From DASXMT01 sp036521415 (lineage in GTDB: Bacteria > Actinomycetota > Acidimicrobiia > Acidimicrobiales > RAAP-2), in contig DATDHU010000086.1 in assembly GCA_036521415.1 (NCBI GenBank), forward strand, positions 1 to 29,136: 29,136 nt of DNA, written 5' to 3'. This document shows positions 15,373-24,316 of this stretch, in pieces. Every line of letters starts with the position of its first letter. Within the stretch, counting starts at the first letter, position 1. The notes under the pieces were generated by a model, which saw only the letters and a program-made list of their open reading frames with translations, was not told the DNA's origin and ran no database searches. A program made the translations under genes and the position numbers.

Positions 15373-18300
15373 ATGACCGTCGCTCGGCCGGACCCACTGT
15401 TCGCATCCGGCGGCACCGGCACCCTTGGGACAGTCGCAGACAGGATGGACAGCCCAGACCGAGCGGGCCGGGCTCCGGTGAGCCTCGAGGACGTCTACCG
15501 GGTCGACGACGGCCGGGCCCTCATGTCGGGCATCCAGGCGATCGTGCGGCTCGTGCTCGATCAGCGCCGCCTGGACAGCATCCGCGGACTGGATACCGCC
15601 GCCTTCGTGACCGGTTACGAGGGGTCGCCCCTGGCCGGGCTCGACCTCGAGCTCGGCCGCGCCCGCCCACAACTGGAGGCCGAAGGCGTGGTGTTCGCCC
15701 CGGCGCTCAACGAGGAGCTGGCGGCGACGGCGGTCGCCGGAACCCAGCTGTTGGCCGACGTGCCCGGTCACGACCATGACGGCGTGGTCGGCTTCTGGTA
15801 CGGCAAGAACCCGGGCCTCGACCGGGCCGCCGACGCCATCCGTCACGGCAACCATGCGGGGACGGCGCCGCTCGGCGGCGCGGTGGCTCTCATTGGAGAC
15901 GACCCTACGTGCAAGTCGTCGACCCTGCCCAGTTCCTCGGTGTCGATGGCCAAGAGCCTGGGGATGCCGCTGCTGTCGGCCGCTTCGGTCGCCGACGTCG
16001 TGCGCCTGGGCCTCCACGCCGTCGCCCTCTCCCGCTACTCCGGGCTCTGGGCCGGCCTGCAGATCGTCGCCGACGTAGCCGACGGGACCGCGGTCGTCGA
16101 CCTCGGCGGGGCCCTGTCCGGGATCCCCGCTCCCGACCTGACGCGCCCCACCCGCACCCCGCTGCTGGTGGGTCCCAGCGCCATCGAAGCCGAGGAGCAC
16201 CTCGTTGGGGTGCGCCTGCCCCGGGCACTGGAGTACGCCCGGCTGGCGTCGCTCAACGCGGTCACCGTCGACTCACCCCGGGCCCGATTGGGCATTGTGG
16301 CCTCCGGTCACACCTACGCCGTTATCGTGCGGGCAATCGACGAGCTGGGCCTCGACGCCGAAGCCTGCGCCCACCTCGGGGTGCGCCTCATCAGGATCTC
16401 CCTGCCCTGGCCGCTCGACCCTGCCGAGCTCCGCCGGATGACCGCTGGGCTCGACGAGGTGGTGGTGATCGAGGACAAGGCCTCCTTCATCGAGTCCCAG
16501 GTCAAAGAGGCCCTCTACGGCGTGGCCCGGCAGCCACTGGTCGTGGGCAAGCTCGACCCTGAGGGTCGCCCCCTCGTCCCCGCCGCCGGGTCGGTGGACG
16601 GCGATGCCGTCATCGGGGTGCTCGCTGCTCGCCTTCCGGCCGACCGGCTTCCCGCCGCCGCCTCGGAGCGCATCGAGGCCCTGGCCCGGCGACAGCGGTT
16701 GGTGCTGCACCAAGCTCCTCCCCCGGCCCGCACCCCGGCATTCTGCTCGGGATGCCCGCATAACATCTCGACCCGGTCGGACGACGACCAGCTGGTGGGG
16801 CTCGGGATCGGCTGCCACATCATGGCCGGCTTCGACACCCACGGCCGGGGGCACCAGGTGGGGATGACCCAGATGGGCGGCGAGGGAGCTCAGTGGACCG
16901 GACTGGCTCCCTTCGCCCGCGGCCAGCACTACGTGCAGAACATCGGGGACGGGACCTTCTTCCACTCGGGCTCCCTGGCCGTACGGGCCGCCGTGGCCGC
17001 CGGTGTCGACATCACCTACAAGCTCCTCTACAACGAGGCCGTGGCCATGACCGGCGGGCAGCAGCCCGAGGGGCGGGTGGCGGTGCCCGAGCTGACCCGG
17101 CTGCTGGCCCTCGAAGGGGTCCGCCGTGTGATCGTCACCACACCCGAGCCGAAGCGCTACCGGGGGGTCGCCCTCGACCCCATCGCCGAGGTCCGCCACC
17201 GGGACCAGCTGCAGGACGCGCTCGACGAGCTGCGCCAGGTCGGCGGGGTCACGGTGCTCATCCACGACGACCGCTGTGCGGCGGAGGATCGCCGCCTACG
17301 CCGCCGCGGCGACCTTCCCGAGCCGGCCAGCCGGGTCTGGATCAACCCGCGGGTGTGCGAGGGGTGCGGGGACTGCGGGGAGAAGTCGAGCTGCCTGTCG
17401 GTCGCCCCGATCGAGACCGAGTTCGGCCGCAAGACGATGATCCACCAGGGGTCGTGCAACGACGACCTGTCGTGCCTCCGCGGGGACTGCCCATCGTTCG
17501 TGATGGTGACCCCGGCCCGGCGACAGAGGCGCCGTGCCCGTTCGTCGGCGCCGGTGGCCGAGTCGACAGTGGCCGAGCCACCGGTCGACCTGGACACCCC
17601 GCGGCACAGCCGAACGCCGGACGACGTGCTCGTGCGCATGCCCGGCATCGGGGGGACCGGCGTGGTGACGGTTTCACGCATCCTGCAGATGGCCGCCCAC
17701 CTCGACGGCCTCTACGCCGCCGGCCTCGACCAGACCGGCCTGGCCCAAAAGGGCGGCCCGGTCATCTCCGACGTGCGCATCAGCACCCGGCCGATCGACG
17801 GCGCCGTCAAGGCCGGCGCCCGTTCGGCCGACCTGTTGCTCGGGCTCGACCTGCTCGGCGCGGTGGCCGACAACAACCTGGCCGTGGCCGATCCAGGTCG
17901 CACCGTCGCCGTGGTCAACACGGCCACGGTGGCGACAGCAGCCATGGTGCGGGACCCGTCGATACCCTTCCCCCGGGACACGGCCCGCATCGACCGGGTC
18001 ACCCGCGCCGCCGAGAACGTCTTCCTCGACGCCCAGTGGATCTCCGAGCGGCTCTTCGGCGACCACCTTCCCACCAACCTGGTCATGCTCGGAGCCGCCT
18101 TCCAGCACGGTTGCCTGCCCGTCACCGCCGGCGCCATCGAAGAGGCGATCCGCGTCAACGGGACCGGCGCCGCCCAGAACAGGGCGGCCTTCCGCTGGGG
18201 GCGGGCGGCGGTGATCGACCCTGCCGCGGTCGAGTCCGCCCTCACCCCGACCGCACCCCCGGTGCCGGCTCCACCGGCGTCGGTGCGGGCCCAGCTGGCC

Positions 18301-18987
18301 TCCGCACCTGCCGTCCTGGTCGACCTGCTCGAGCTGCGGGTGGCCGACCTGGCCGGTTACCAGAGCGCGGCCTACGCCCGGCGTTACCTGGACGAGGTGC
18401 TCCGGGCCGCCCGCATCGAGGGAGAGCGGACCGGTGATCCCGCCTTCCCGGTGACCATCGCGTTCGCCCATGGCCTGCACAAGCTGATGGCCTACAAAGA
18501 CGAGTACGAAGTGGCCCGCCTGCACCTCGACCCGGCCCAGCAGATGGCGCTCAGCGCCGAGTTCGGCCAGGGCGCCTCCACCAACGTGCTGTTGCAGCCG
18601 CCCGTGCTCAAGGCCATCGGCCTCAGGCGCAAGATCCACCTGGGCCCGGCGGCCCGGCCGGCCTTCTGGATGCTCCGGGCCGGCCGCCACCTGAGGGGCA
18701 CCCCGTTCGACCTCTTCGGGTGGTCCCGGATGCGCCGCACCGAGCGGGCGCTGGTCTCCGAGTACTGCGCCTTGGTGACGTGGTCGCTCGGACAGCTGAC
18801 CCCGGCGACGGCCGGCCTGGTGACAGACATCGCTGCGTTGGCCGACGAGATCAGGGGGTATGAGGACGTGAAGCGACGCAGCATCGACCGCTTCCGCTCC
18901 CGGTCCGGCGAGTTGGTCGCCCTGCTGGCCCGGCGATCCGGGACGGGGCCGGGGAAACCCTCGCACCGGTGGCCGATGGCCGGCTGA
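15373..18987 (+). CDS. Single-chain indolepyruvate ferredoxin oxidoreductase (2-oxoacid oxidoreductase)
   Basis: A 1204-residue fused 2-oxoacid:ferredoxin oxidoreductase of the IOR type. It decarboxylates aryl- or branched-chain 2-oxoacids to acyl-CoA using thiamine diphosphate and iron-sulfur clusters. The N-terminal pyrimidine-binding domain (YEGSPLAGLD) and a transketolase-C-like part are followed by the TPP domain with FCSGCPHN (457-464) and NIGDGTFFHSG; a ferredoxin-like segment VCEGCGDCGEKSSC gives cysteines at 662, 665, 668 and 674; a second Cys cluster is SCNDDLSCLRGDC; and a gamma-type domain (GIGGTGVVTV) and a C-terminal family region follow. The ATG at 15373 is 4 bp after the dehydrogenase stop. 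ATG 15445, also in frame, would give 1180 residues, closer to the family norm, so the start is uncertain. Together with the upstream dehydrogenase it forms an amino acid to acyl-CoA pathway that yields NADH and reduced ferredoxin. Confidence 0.94.
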   Translation: MTVARPDPLFASGGTGTLGTVADRMDSPDRAGRAPVSLEDVYRVDDGRALMSGIQAIVRLVLDQRRLDSIRGLDTAAFVTGYEGSPLAGLDLELGRARPQLEAEGVVFAPALNEELAATAVAGTQLLADVPGHDHDGVVGFWYGKNPGLDRAADAIRHGNHAGTAPLGGAVALIGDDPTCKSSTLPSSSVSMAKSLGMPLLSAASVADVVRLGLHAVALSRYSGLWAGLQIVADVADGTAVVDLGGALSGIPAPDLTRPTRTPLLVGPSAIEAEEHLVGVRLPRALEYARLASLNAVTVDSPRARLGIVASGHTYAVIVRAIDELGLDAEACAHLGVRLIRISLPWPLDPAELRRMTAGLDEVVVIEDKASFIESQVKEALYGVARQPLVVGKLDPEGRPLVPAAGSVDGDAVIGVLAARLPADRLPAAASERIEALARRQRLVLHQAPPPARTPAFCSGCPHNISTRSDDDQLVGLGIGCHIMAGFDTHGRGHQVGMTQMGGEGAQWTGLAPFARGQHYVQNIGDGTFFHSGSLAVRAAVAAGVDITYKLLYNEAVAMTGGQQPEGRVAVPELTRLLALEGVRRVIVTTPEPKRYRGVALDPIAEVRHRDQLQDALDELRQVGGVTVLIHDDRCAAEDRRLRRRGDLPEPASRVWINPRVCEGCGDCGEKSSCLSVAPIETEFGRKTMIHQGSCNDDLSCLRGDCPSFVMVTPARRQRRRARSSAPVAESTVAEPPVDLDTPRHSRTPDDVLVRMPGIGGTGVVTVSRILQMAAHLDGLYAAGLDQTGLAQKGGPVISDVRISTRPIDGAVKAGARSADLLLGLDLLGAVADNNLAVADPGRTVAVVNTATVATAAMVRDPSIPFPRDTARIDRVTRAAENVFLDAQWISERLFGDHLPTNLVMLGAAFQHGCLPVTAGAIEEAIRVNGTGAAQNRAAFRWGRAAVIDPAAVESALTPTAPPVPAPPASVRAQLASAPAVLVDLLELRVADLAGYQSAAYARRYLDEVLRAARIEGERTGDPAFPVTIAFAHGLHKLMAYKDEYEVARLHLDPAQQMALSAEFGQGASTNVLLQPPVLKAIGLRRKIHLGPAARPAFWMLRAGRHLRGTPFDLFGWSRMRRTERALVSEYCALVTWSLGQLTPATAGLVTDIAALADEIRGYEDVKRRSIDRFRSRSGELVALLARRSGTGPGKPSHRWPMAG

Positions 18988-18990
18988 TGC

Positions 18991-20394
18991 TCAGCCCGGC
19001 AGGCTCTCCACCCTGCCGGCGGCGATGGCCGCGACCAGCTGGGCGTGGTCCCGCCCATTCTGTTCGGCGTAGAGGCGCCCGAACTGCCTCATCGCCTTCA
19101 CGAACTTCGGGCCCTTCCCGATGTAGCTGTCGATGGCCATCGGGTCGCCGGTACGGGCATGGGCCCGGGCCAGCGTCTCACCGCAGGCGGTGGCGAACTC
19201 GGCCAGGCGGGGGGCGATCAGGGTGGCGGTCGGGATGATCTTCATGTCGCGGAACTGGCGCACGTAGTAGTCCCTCCCGTGCAGTGATCCCCACCCGACG
19301 AAGATGTCGGTGGCGCTCTGGACCAGTCGCTTCCCGTTGATCACCCGAGCTCCGTGGTTGTCGTGCCGGCTGGATTGGGTATGGGCCTCGTACACCGAGG
19401 GCCCGGCCTGCTTGATCTGTAGGAACAGCGGGTCGGCTCCGGTGCGCCCCTCCAACAGAACCAGGTAGACCCGCATCCCGACGCTGCCCACCCCGACGAC
19501 CTGACGAACGACGTCGACCGGCGTGAACCGGTCGAACAGTCTCCGCCGGTCCTCTTGGAGGGTCAGGCGGTACTCGGCCAGGAGGTGGTCGACCAGGTCC
19601 GCCTGTTCGTCGTCGCTGATCGCCACGCGCAGCGGCGGCTCCTCGGTGATCCGCGGGCGCCCGTGGGTCATGGCCGCAAGCTTGGCGAAAGCGCCACGGC
19701 TCGTACGCTTCTTTTTCTGCTTCTCGATGTGGACCGAGATCTGCCCACGGTCGGCCGGCTCGTAATAGCCGATCAAGCTGTCGACGTGGATGCCCTCGTA
19801 CCAGATGTCGAGCTCGGGCATCCGGGCGTAGCGGCGGATGCGCTGGCCGTAGGCCTCGACCGCGGCCACGACGGCGGCTTCGGTCTTGCGCTGCTTGAGG
19901 CCGCTCTCCCCGGCCAGGACGACCAGGCTGGCCGCCAACCGCTTCACATCCCACTCGAACGGGCCGGGCAGGGTCTCGTCGAAGTCGCGGAGGTCGAACA
20001 TCAGGTTCCGCTCGGGTGTCGCCCATAACCCGAAGTTGAGGACATGGGCGTCTCCGCAGAGCTGCACCTCGAGCCCGCTGTTGGGTTGGGAGGCAAGGTC
20101 CGATGCCATCACCGCCGCCGCACCCCGGTAGTAGTTCCATGGTGAAGCGGCCATGCGCTGGTGGCGGAGGGGGGCGAGCTCGGGCACCCGCATCCGGTTC
20201 TGGGCCAGGATGGTCTGCAGCGCGTCGTGCCCGCGGTCGTCCTCCCGCCACTGGCCCAGCCCCGCCCGTCGGGCCCGGTCACGGCCGGCCCTCCCCTCGC
20301 CCCGTCGCTCACCGATGGTCGCCGACAGGTCGTGCAGCACCGTTGGCGGCGGCTGTGTCGCTGCTGACCGGCCCGGCGGGCTGGACTCCGTCAT
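18991..20394 (-). CDS. DUF2252 family protein
   Basis: A 467-residue DUF2252 protein, within the family's usual length. Recognisable blocks are RMAASPWNYYRGAAA (about 80-94), the CGDAHVLNFGLW segment (113-124), FDLRDFDETLPGPFEWD just after it, LQIKQAGPSVYE (about 333-344) and the C-terminal GDPMAIDSYIGKGPKFVKAM. The GDAHxxNFG followed by DFD is reminiscent of the catalytic loop and metal-binding Asp of kinase-like aminoglycoside phosphotransferases, and the lysine of QIKQ could be the ATP-contacting one (inference); no substrate is known to me. GGGGGAG lies before the ATG. It converges on the oxidoreductase gene with only 3 bp between the stop codons and is divergent from the DUF4436 gene, so it is probably monocistronic. 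Confidence 0.9.
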   Translation of the reverse strand: MTESSPPGRSAATQPPPTVLHDLSATIGERRGEGRAGRDRARRAGLGQWREDDRGHDALQTILAQNRMRVPELAPLRHQRMAASPWNYYRGAAAVMASDLASQPNSGLEVQLCGDAHVLNFGLWATPERNLMFDLRDFDETLPGPFEWDVKRLAASLVVLAGESGLKQRKTEAAVVAAVEAYGQRIRRYARMPELDIWYEGIHVDSLIGYYEPADRGQISVHIEKQKKKRTSRGAFAKLAAMTHGRPRITEEPPLRVAISDDEQADLVDHLLAEYRLTLQEDRRRLFDRFTPVDVVRQVVGVGSVGMRVYLVLLEGRTGADPLFLQIKQAGPSVYEAHTQSSRHDNHGARVINGKRLVQSATDIFVGWGSLHGRDYYVRQFRDMKIIPTATLIAPRLAEFATACGETLARAHARTGDPMAIDSYIGKGPKFVKAMRQFGRLYAEQNGRDHAQLVAAIAAGRVESLPG

Positions 20395-20482
20395 CGACCG
20401 CTCCCCCTCGAGATCGGGATCGAGCTCAGCCCGTATGGGTTTCGGCTCGACCGCATCCTACGAGTCGGACCCAGGCACCTGG

Positions 20483-20488
20483 TAGTTT
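20483..20488 (+). promoter_or_regulatory. Candidate -10 (TAGTTT) for the DUF4436 gene, next to a divergent -10
   Basis: TAGTTT, the same hexamer as at 4986, lies 57 nt upstream of the GTG at 20546. On the complement, TAGGAT (20460-20455) could be the -10 of the divergent DUF2252 gene; the two boxes are only 22 bp apart, so the promoters would overlap. Neither has a clear -35, so this is a tentative call. Confidence 0.35.
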
Positions 20489-20545
20489 GCCTGCGCTGAA
20501 CCCCGGGGACCTTGCCGAGCGGTTCGTGGCCAAGGGGGGTCGTCA

Positions 20546-21445
20546 GTGGCAGACAACGAGCCGAGGGAACCGACCGCCGGGGCCAAGCGCCCGTGGGCCG
20601 TCGGGGCCGTCGCTCTCGTCCTCTTCGTGGGTGTCGCCGTCCTCATTGCCGTGACCATCCCACGAGGCGGGTCGACCACACAACGGTCCACCTTCGTGGC
20701 CGCGTCGTCACCATCCAGCGCCAAGGAGGCGGCCGTCGCACTCCTGTTGACCGTGGACTCACTGGATGCGACGACCGGCGGCATTCGGGCCCGATTGCAG
20801 GCCGGGCCCGGAACCGCCCTACCTCCGGAGGGGGCGACGCTGTTCAGCTCCATCGGCTCCGTACCGTCGCTCGTCGTGCGCCCGAACCAGATCGACCAGG
20901 AGCGCACCGCCATCATCTCCTTCGAGCGGGGTGCGGTCTCGGACTACCCGTTCGATTCCTATCGGGTGACCGTCGACGTGATCGCCCTAAGCGGTACCGA
21001 CACCAGCCTGACCAAGGTCAACCGCACGGTCCTGCCGCTCGAGATCGAGGGATCGAGTGTGGCCGCCGGTACCATCGTGACGGCCACCAGCCACACACGT
21101 GGCGACGGCGTTCTCAGCACCACCCTGACCGTCCGTCGCTCGCTGGTGAGCCGCGGGTGGGCCTTGGCCATGATGGCCATCTACTGGGCCCTGGCCATCC
21201 TGGCCGCATCCATCACCTACATGGTGGTACGGCGCCGGCGACCGATGGAGACCCGGCTCCTGGCCTGGCTGAGCGCCATGGTCTTCGCGCTGGTCGCGCT
21301 CCGAACCGCGGCGCCGGGGGCACCACCCGTCGGGACCTTCCTGGACTACTACGCCTTCTTCGAATCGGTCGGCATCGTGGCTGCCTCGCTGGTGGTCCTG
21401 ATGATCTTCTACCTGGTCGCCTCCCCAGAGGGCCACTCACCCTGA
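20546..21445 (+). CDS. DUF4436 family membrane protein
   Basis: A 299-residue membrane protein. GTG 20546 follows AAGGGGGG (20532-20538) with a 7-nt gap. A first membrane anchor spans about residues 20-38. The large external domain contains the family signature YPFDSYRVTVDV (about 133-144). Three further hydrophobic segments follow (about 206-228, 240-254 and 272-292) with the DUF4436 block ALRTAAPGAPPVGTFLDYYAFF between the last two. The family has no established function that I know of; its topology suggests an envelope-associated protein. A truncated deacetylase remnant begins directly after the stop, so this gene marks the end of the well-conserved part of the window. The gene itself looks full-length. 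Confidence 0.85.
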   Translation: MADNEPREPTAGAKRPWAVGAVALVLFVGVAVLIAVTIPRGGSTTQRSTFVAASSPSSAKEAAVALLLTVDSLDATTGGIRARLQAGPGTALPPEGATLFSSIGSVPSLVVRPNQIDQERTAIISFERGAVSDYPFDSYRVTVDVIALSGTDTSLTKVNRTVLPLEIEGSSVAAGTIVTATSHTRGDGVLSTTLTVRRSLVSRGWALAMMAIYWALAILAASITYMVVRRRRPMETRLLAWLSAMVFALVALRTAAPGAPPVGTFLDYYAFFESVGIVAASLVVLMIFYLVASPEGHSP

Positions 21446-21843
21446 ACGTCGCTGCCCCGTACGCCGTTGTCCACCGCTCGCATCACCGACGAGCTCAGTC
21501 GGAACGAGGAGTGGATCGAGACGAAGTTCGGCATCACCTCCCGACCCTGGTTCCGGCCGCCGTACGGCTACTACAACCAGAAATCAACGACACGGCTGCC
21601 GGCCTCGGGTACACCAACATCATGATGTGGAACGGCAGCTTCGGTGACTCTGAAGTGATCAGTCCGCAGCAGCTCATGAATCTGGCCCAGCAGTACCTCA
21701 CGCCGGGCACCATCGTCCTCGGCCATCTGAACCACCCGACTGTCCTGTCGCTGTTCGGACAGATTCAGGCGCTCATCGCCGAACGCAACCTCGATCCCGT
21801 CACCCTGGACGAGATGTTCGGCACGTCGCGGGTCACCGGGTAA
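21446..21843 (+). pseudogene. Polysaccharide deacetylase (CE4) remnant, 5'-truncated and frameshifted
   Basis: Two adjacent frames encode the C-terminal half of a NodB-like polysaccharide deacetylase. From about 21464 one frame reads TPLSTARITDELSRNEEW and then RPWFRPPYGYYNQ, which contains the CE4 motif RPPYG. At the AAA run 21581-21583 the frame changes, and a second frame continues INDTAAGLGYTNIMMWN, GTIVLGHLNHPT (with the LGH motif) and LDEMFGTSR to a stop at 21843. The shift corresponds to a 1-bp deletion or 2-bp insertion. The upstream part of the domain, including the metal-binding Asp-Asp and HxxxH motifs, is absent: the fragment starts at the stop codon of the preceding gene. Whatever the cause of the frameshift, this gene cannot make a complete deacetylase. 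Confidence 0.85.
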
Positions 21844-21880
21844 CCCGGACCACCAACGGCGGCAGCCACATCGATGCGAG

Positions 21881-21886
21881 TACCCT
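21881..21886 (+). promoter_or_regulatory. Candidate -10 (TACCCT) for the NTF2-like gene
   Basis: TACCCT ends 7 nt before the ATG at 21894 and no Shine-Dalgarno sequence intervenes, the same leaderless geometry as at other starts in the window. The box fits TANNNT but is a weak match otherwise. Confidence 0.35.
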
Positions 21887-21893
21887 TGCCGGC

Positions 21894-22424
21894 ATGGACA
21901 CGACCGGCATCGAGGAAATGTGGGATCGACACACCGAGGCCGAGTTCGCGACGGCCGACGTCGACGCCACCATGGCAACCATGACGGATGAACCGTCAGT
22001 CCTTCATGTCGCCACCTCGGTTGGTGCTCGGGGACGGAATCAAGTTCGAGACTTCTATCGGGATTATTTCGTCGGACACCAGGCGTCGGACATGACGCTC
22101 GAGCGGCTGACCCGTACCGTCACTTCCCAATGCCTCGTCGACGAGATCATCATCTCCCTGACCCACGACGCGGTTATCCCTTGGCTCCTTCCCGGTACAG
22201 AACCGACCGGACGGCGGATCACGATCCCGATCGTCACCGTGATCGGGATCAAAGAGGGCCTTGTCCATACCGAACACATCTACTGGGACCAAGCATCGGT
22301 CCTCGTCCAAGCAGGGTTGTTGGACCCAGCCGGGCTTCCGGTCACGGGGGCGGATCAGAGCGAGGCGCTGGGACACGATGCACCACCAGCGGCCTTGAAC
22401 CGGCTCCTTGATGCGAGAGGTTGA
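21894..22424 (+). CDS. NTF2-like / SnoaL-type small protein
   Basis: A 176-residue single-domain protein with the layout of the NTF2/SnoaL cone fold: N-terminal helices (IEEMWDRHTEAEFATADVDATMATM), a strand (SVLHVATSVGARGR), a helix (VRDFYRDYF), then strands with VDEIIISLTHDAVIPWLLPG, RITIPIVTVIGIKEGLVHTEHIYWD. The C-terminal 30 residues look extended. The fold includes polyketide cyclases, isomerases and binding proteins; nothing in the sequence fixes the activity. The gene is alone, after the deacetylase remnant and before a cation antiporter. The codon usage is less GC-biased than in the first 21 kb. I am fairly sure of the fold and have no basis for a function. Confidence 0.78.
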   Translation: MDTTGIEEMWDRHTEAEFATADVDATMATMTDEPSVLHVATSVGARGRNQVRDFYRDYFVGHQASDMTLERLTRTVTSQCLVDEIIISLTHDAVIPWLLPGTEPTGRRITIPIVTVIGIKEGLVHTEHIYWDQASVLVQAGLLDPAGLPVTGADQSEALGHDAPPAALNRLLDARG

Positions 22425-22595
22425 TGATGCACGCGGGATAAGACCAGCGCCTGACGCCAGGAACAAGGACTCCGACGCCGTCATGTGCGGTGGTGTCGGG
22501 ATGCATCGATGCCAGCCGCGGCTAGGATCGCCTTCGGTGCGCCGGGAAGTCTGGTCGGCAATGAAATAGCCGACGCCATCCCGGGAGCCACCGCC

Positions 22596-24068
22596 GTGAC
22601 CGATACCGAGCCGTTTGCCCTTCTGGTGCTGGTCGTGGCAGCGGTGGGGCTGGTCGCCGTGCTGTCGAACCGCTTGACTGACAGGGTCGCGATCCCATCT
22701 CCGGCCTTGTTCCTCATAGGCGCGGCCGTTGCCGTCAAGGTGATCCCAGCATTGCATCCGCCACAGGCGCGGACGGTGGAACGAGTGGTCACTGTTGCCC
22801 TCCTCTGCATCTTGTTCGACGGCGGGATGCACATCGGGCGGTCTCGGTTCCGGTCGGCAGCCGTCCCAATTGCCGTCGTGGGTGTGGTCGGCACGTTCGC
22901 GACCGTGGCCGCCGGGACCGTGCTCGTCCACCTGGCGTTCGGTCTGGACTGGTACGTCTCGATACTGGTGGCCACGGCCGTAGCCCCGACGGATCCGGCG
23001 GTGGTGTTCTCCGTCCTCGGGCGACGGGAGGTCGCCGGTCGCAGCGGCACGATCCTCGAGGGCGAGTCTGGCGCCAACGACCCGGTCGGGATCGCCCTGA
23101 TGGTCAGCCTCATCGCGGCCGGCGGCCTCAGTGCCGGCGCGTTCGCACCCGTCAGTGGCGAGTTCCTCCTACAGATGATCGTCGGCACTGCGGTTGGCGT
23201 GGTCGGTGGCCGGGGGTTGTTGCGGTTCATGCGACATGTTCCACTGCCCAGCGAGGGCTTGTATCCGCTTCGAACCCTGGCCAGCGCGCTGGGGCTGTTC
23301 GGCATCGCCACGCTCGCCCACGGATCGGGTTTTCTCGCCGTCTTTGTCGCCGGGATCATGCTCGGGGACGAACGCGCGCCATTCAAGCGCGAGATAGAGC
23401 GATTCCACGCAACCCTGGCAAGCCTTGGCGAGATTGTCGCCTTCCTCGTTCTCGGCTTGACCGTCGACATCGCCGAGATCGCCCAGGCCGACGTGTGGAT
23501 TCCCGGACTTCTGATCGCAGCAGCGCTTGCGTTTGTCATCCGACCAGCCCTCGTCGGCGTCTGTCTGATCCCCGCACGTCTGAAGAACAACCAGCGGAAC
23601 TTCGTGTTGTTTGCCGGGCTCAAGGGCGCTGCGCCGCTCTTGCTCGGGAGCTTTCTGCTTGCTGCCCACGTTCCAGACGCGAAGCGTCTCTACGGCATCA
23701 TCGTTGTCGTCGTCGTGTTCTCCGTACTGGTGCAAGGAAGTCTGGTGCCCACCGTCGCTCGCCTCTTGCACATTCCCATGCATACCGTCGAGCCGGAACC
23801 GTGGGGGCTCGGAGTACGGCTGCGCGACGAGCCAGAGGGAATCCATCGACTGACGGTCCAACCAGGATCGGCCGCCGATGGCTGCACCATCAAGGACCTT
23901 GCTGATCTGCCCGGCCAAGCGTGGATCAGTCTCGTCGTGCGCGATGGCCAAGCCCTGCCAGTGAGAGGCGTTACTGAACTGCTGGCCGGAGACGAACTTC
24001 TCATCCTGGCCGATCCCGACACCCGCGAAGAAGTAGCAGCGCCCTTTGAAGCTCGCTTGGCACCGTGA
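22596..24068 (+). CDS. CPA1-type cation:proton antiporter with TrkA-C-like domain
   Basis: A 490-residue membrane antiporter. The frame extends upstream to an ATG at 22485, but GTG 22596 is preferred: GGGAG at 22583-22587 gives an 8-nt spacer and the first membrane helix then begins at residue 7. About 12 hydrophobic segments cover residues 7-385. Diagnostic motifs are APTDPAVVFS (130-139) and EGESGANDP (155-163), whose N161-D162 pair is the ion-binding site of electroneutral CPA1 exchangers. The C-terminal 100 residues, with a segment reading ISLVVRDGQALPVRG and LLAGDELLILADP, form an RCK/TrkA-C-like regulatory domain, as in NhaP2/CvrA-type K+/H+ antiporters. It would exchange K+ or Na+ for protons and help pH, salt or volume control; which ion cannot be told. 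It stands alone between the NTF2-like gene and a broken permease gene. Confidence 0.9.
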   Translation: MTDTEPFALLVLVVAAVGLVAVLSNRLTDRVAIPSPALFLIGAAVAVKVIPALHPPQARTVERVVTVALLCILFDGGMHIGRSRFRSAAVPIAVVGVVGTFATVAAGTVLVHLAFGLDWYVSILVATAVAPTDPAVVFSVLGRREVAGRSGTILEGESGANDPVGIALMVSLIAAGGLSAGAFAPVSGEFLLQMIVGTAVGVVGGRGLLRFMRHVPLPSEGLYPLRTLASALGLFGIATLAHGSGFLAVFVAGIMLGDERAPFKREIERFHATLASLGEIVAFLVLGLTVDIAEIAQADVWIPGLLIAAALAFVIRPALVGVCLIPARLKNNQRNFVLFAGLKGAAPLLLGSFLLAAHVPDAKRLYGIIVVVVVFSVLVQGSLVPTVARLLHIPMHTVEPEPWGLGVRLRDEPEGIHRLTVQPGSAADGCTIKDLADLPGQAWISLVVRDGQALPVRGVTELLAGDELLILADPDTREEVAAPFEARLAP

Positions 24069-24316
24069 ACAAGGCGGACTTCGTGCCGATGCCGAAAGCG
24101 GCCACGCCGGCTCGACAGATGACTTCTCGCATGCGACAGTCACTCCTGGCATCATGCGGTAACAAGCATTGACCGGGAAGTGATGGAGATTCGCACGACA
24201 ATGAGCTTCTGCCGTTGACAACCGACGCCGTTCGGCGAAGCTCTACCGCAGTTGAACCTTGTTTCTCGATGGCCGGGTTTGCCGACCGCGCGCTGAGCTG
24301 ACAAGACGCCGTTGCC

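Noticed and set aside
16893..18437. 514-codon plus-strand frame inside the oxidoreductase gene
   Set aside because: Arg/Gly/Pro-rich translation typical of an out-of-frame GC-rich shadow; the true frame carries the TPP and Fe-S motifs.
20512..21843. 443-codon open frame spanning the DUF4436 gene and the deacetylase tail
   Set aside because: Its first 300 codons are an out-of-frame shadow of DUF4436; only the last 85 or so codons are real deacetylase homology, which is listed as a pseudogene.
24065..24172. 35-residue frame starting GTG over the antiporter stop codon
   Set aside because: The GTGA overlap is attractive, but the peptide matches nothing I know, has no ribosome site and is too short to judge.
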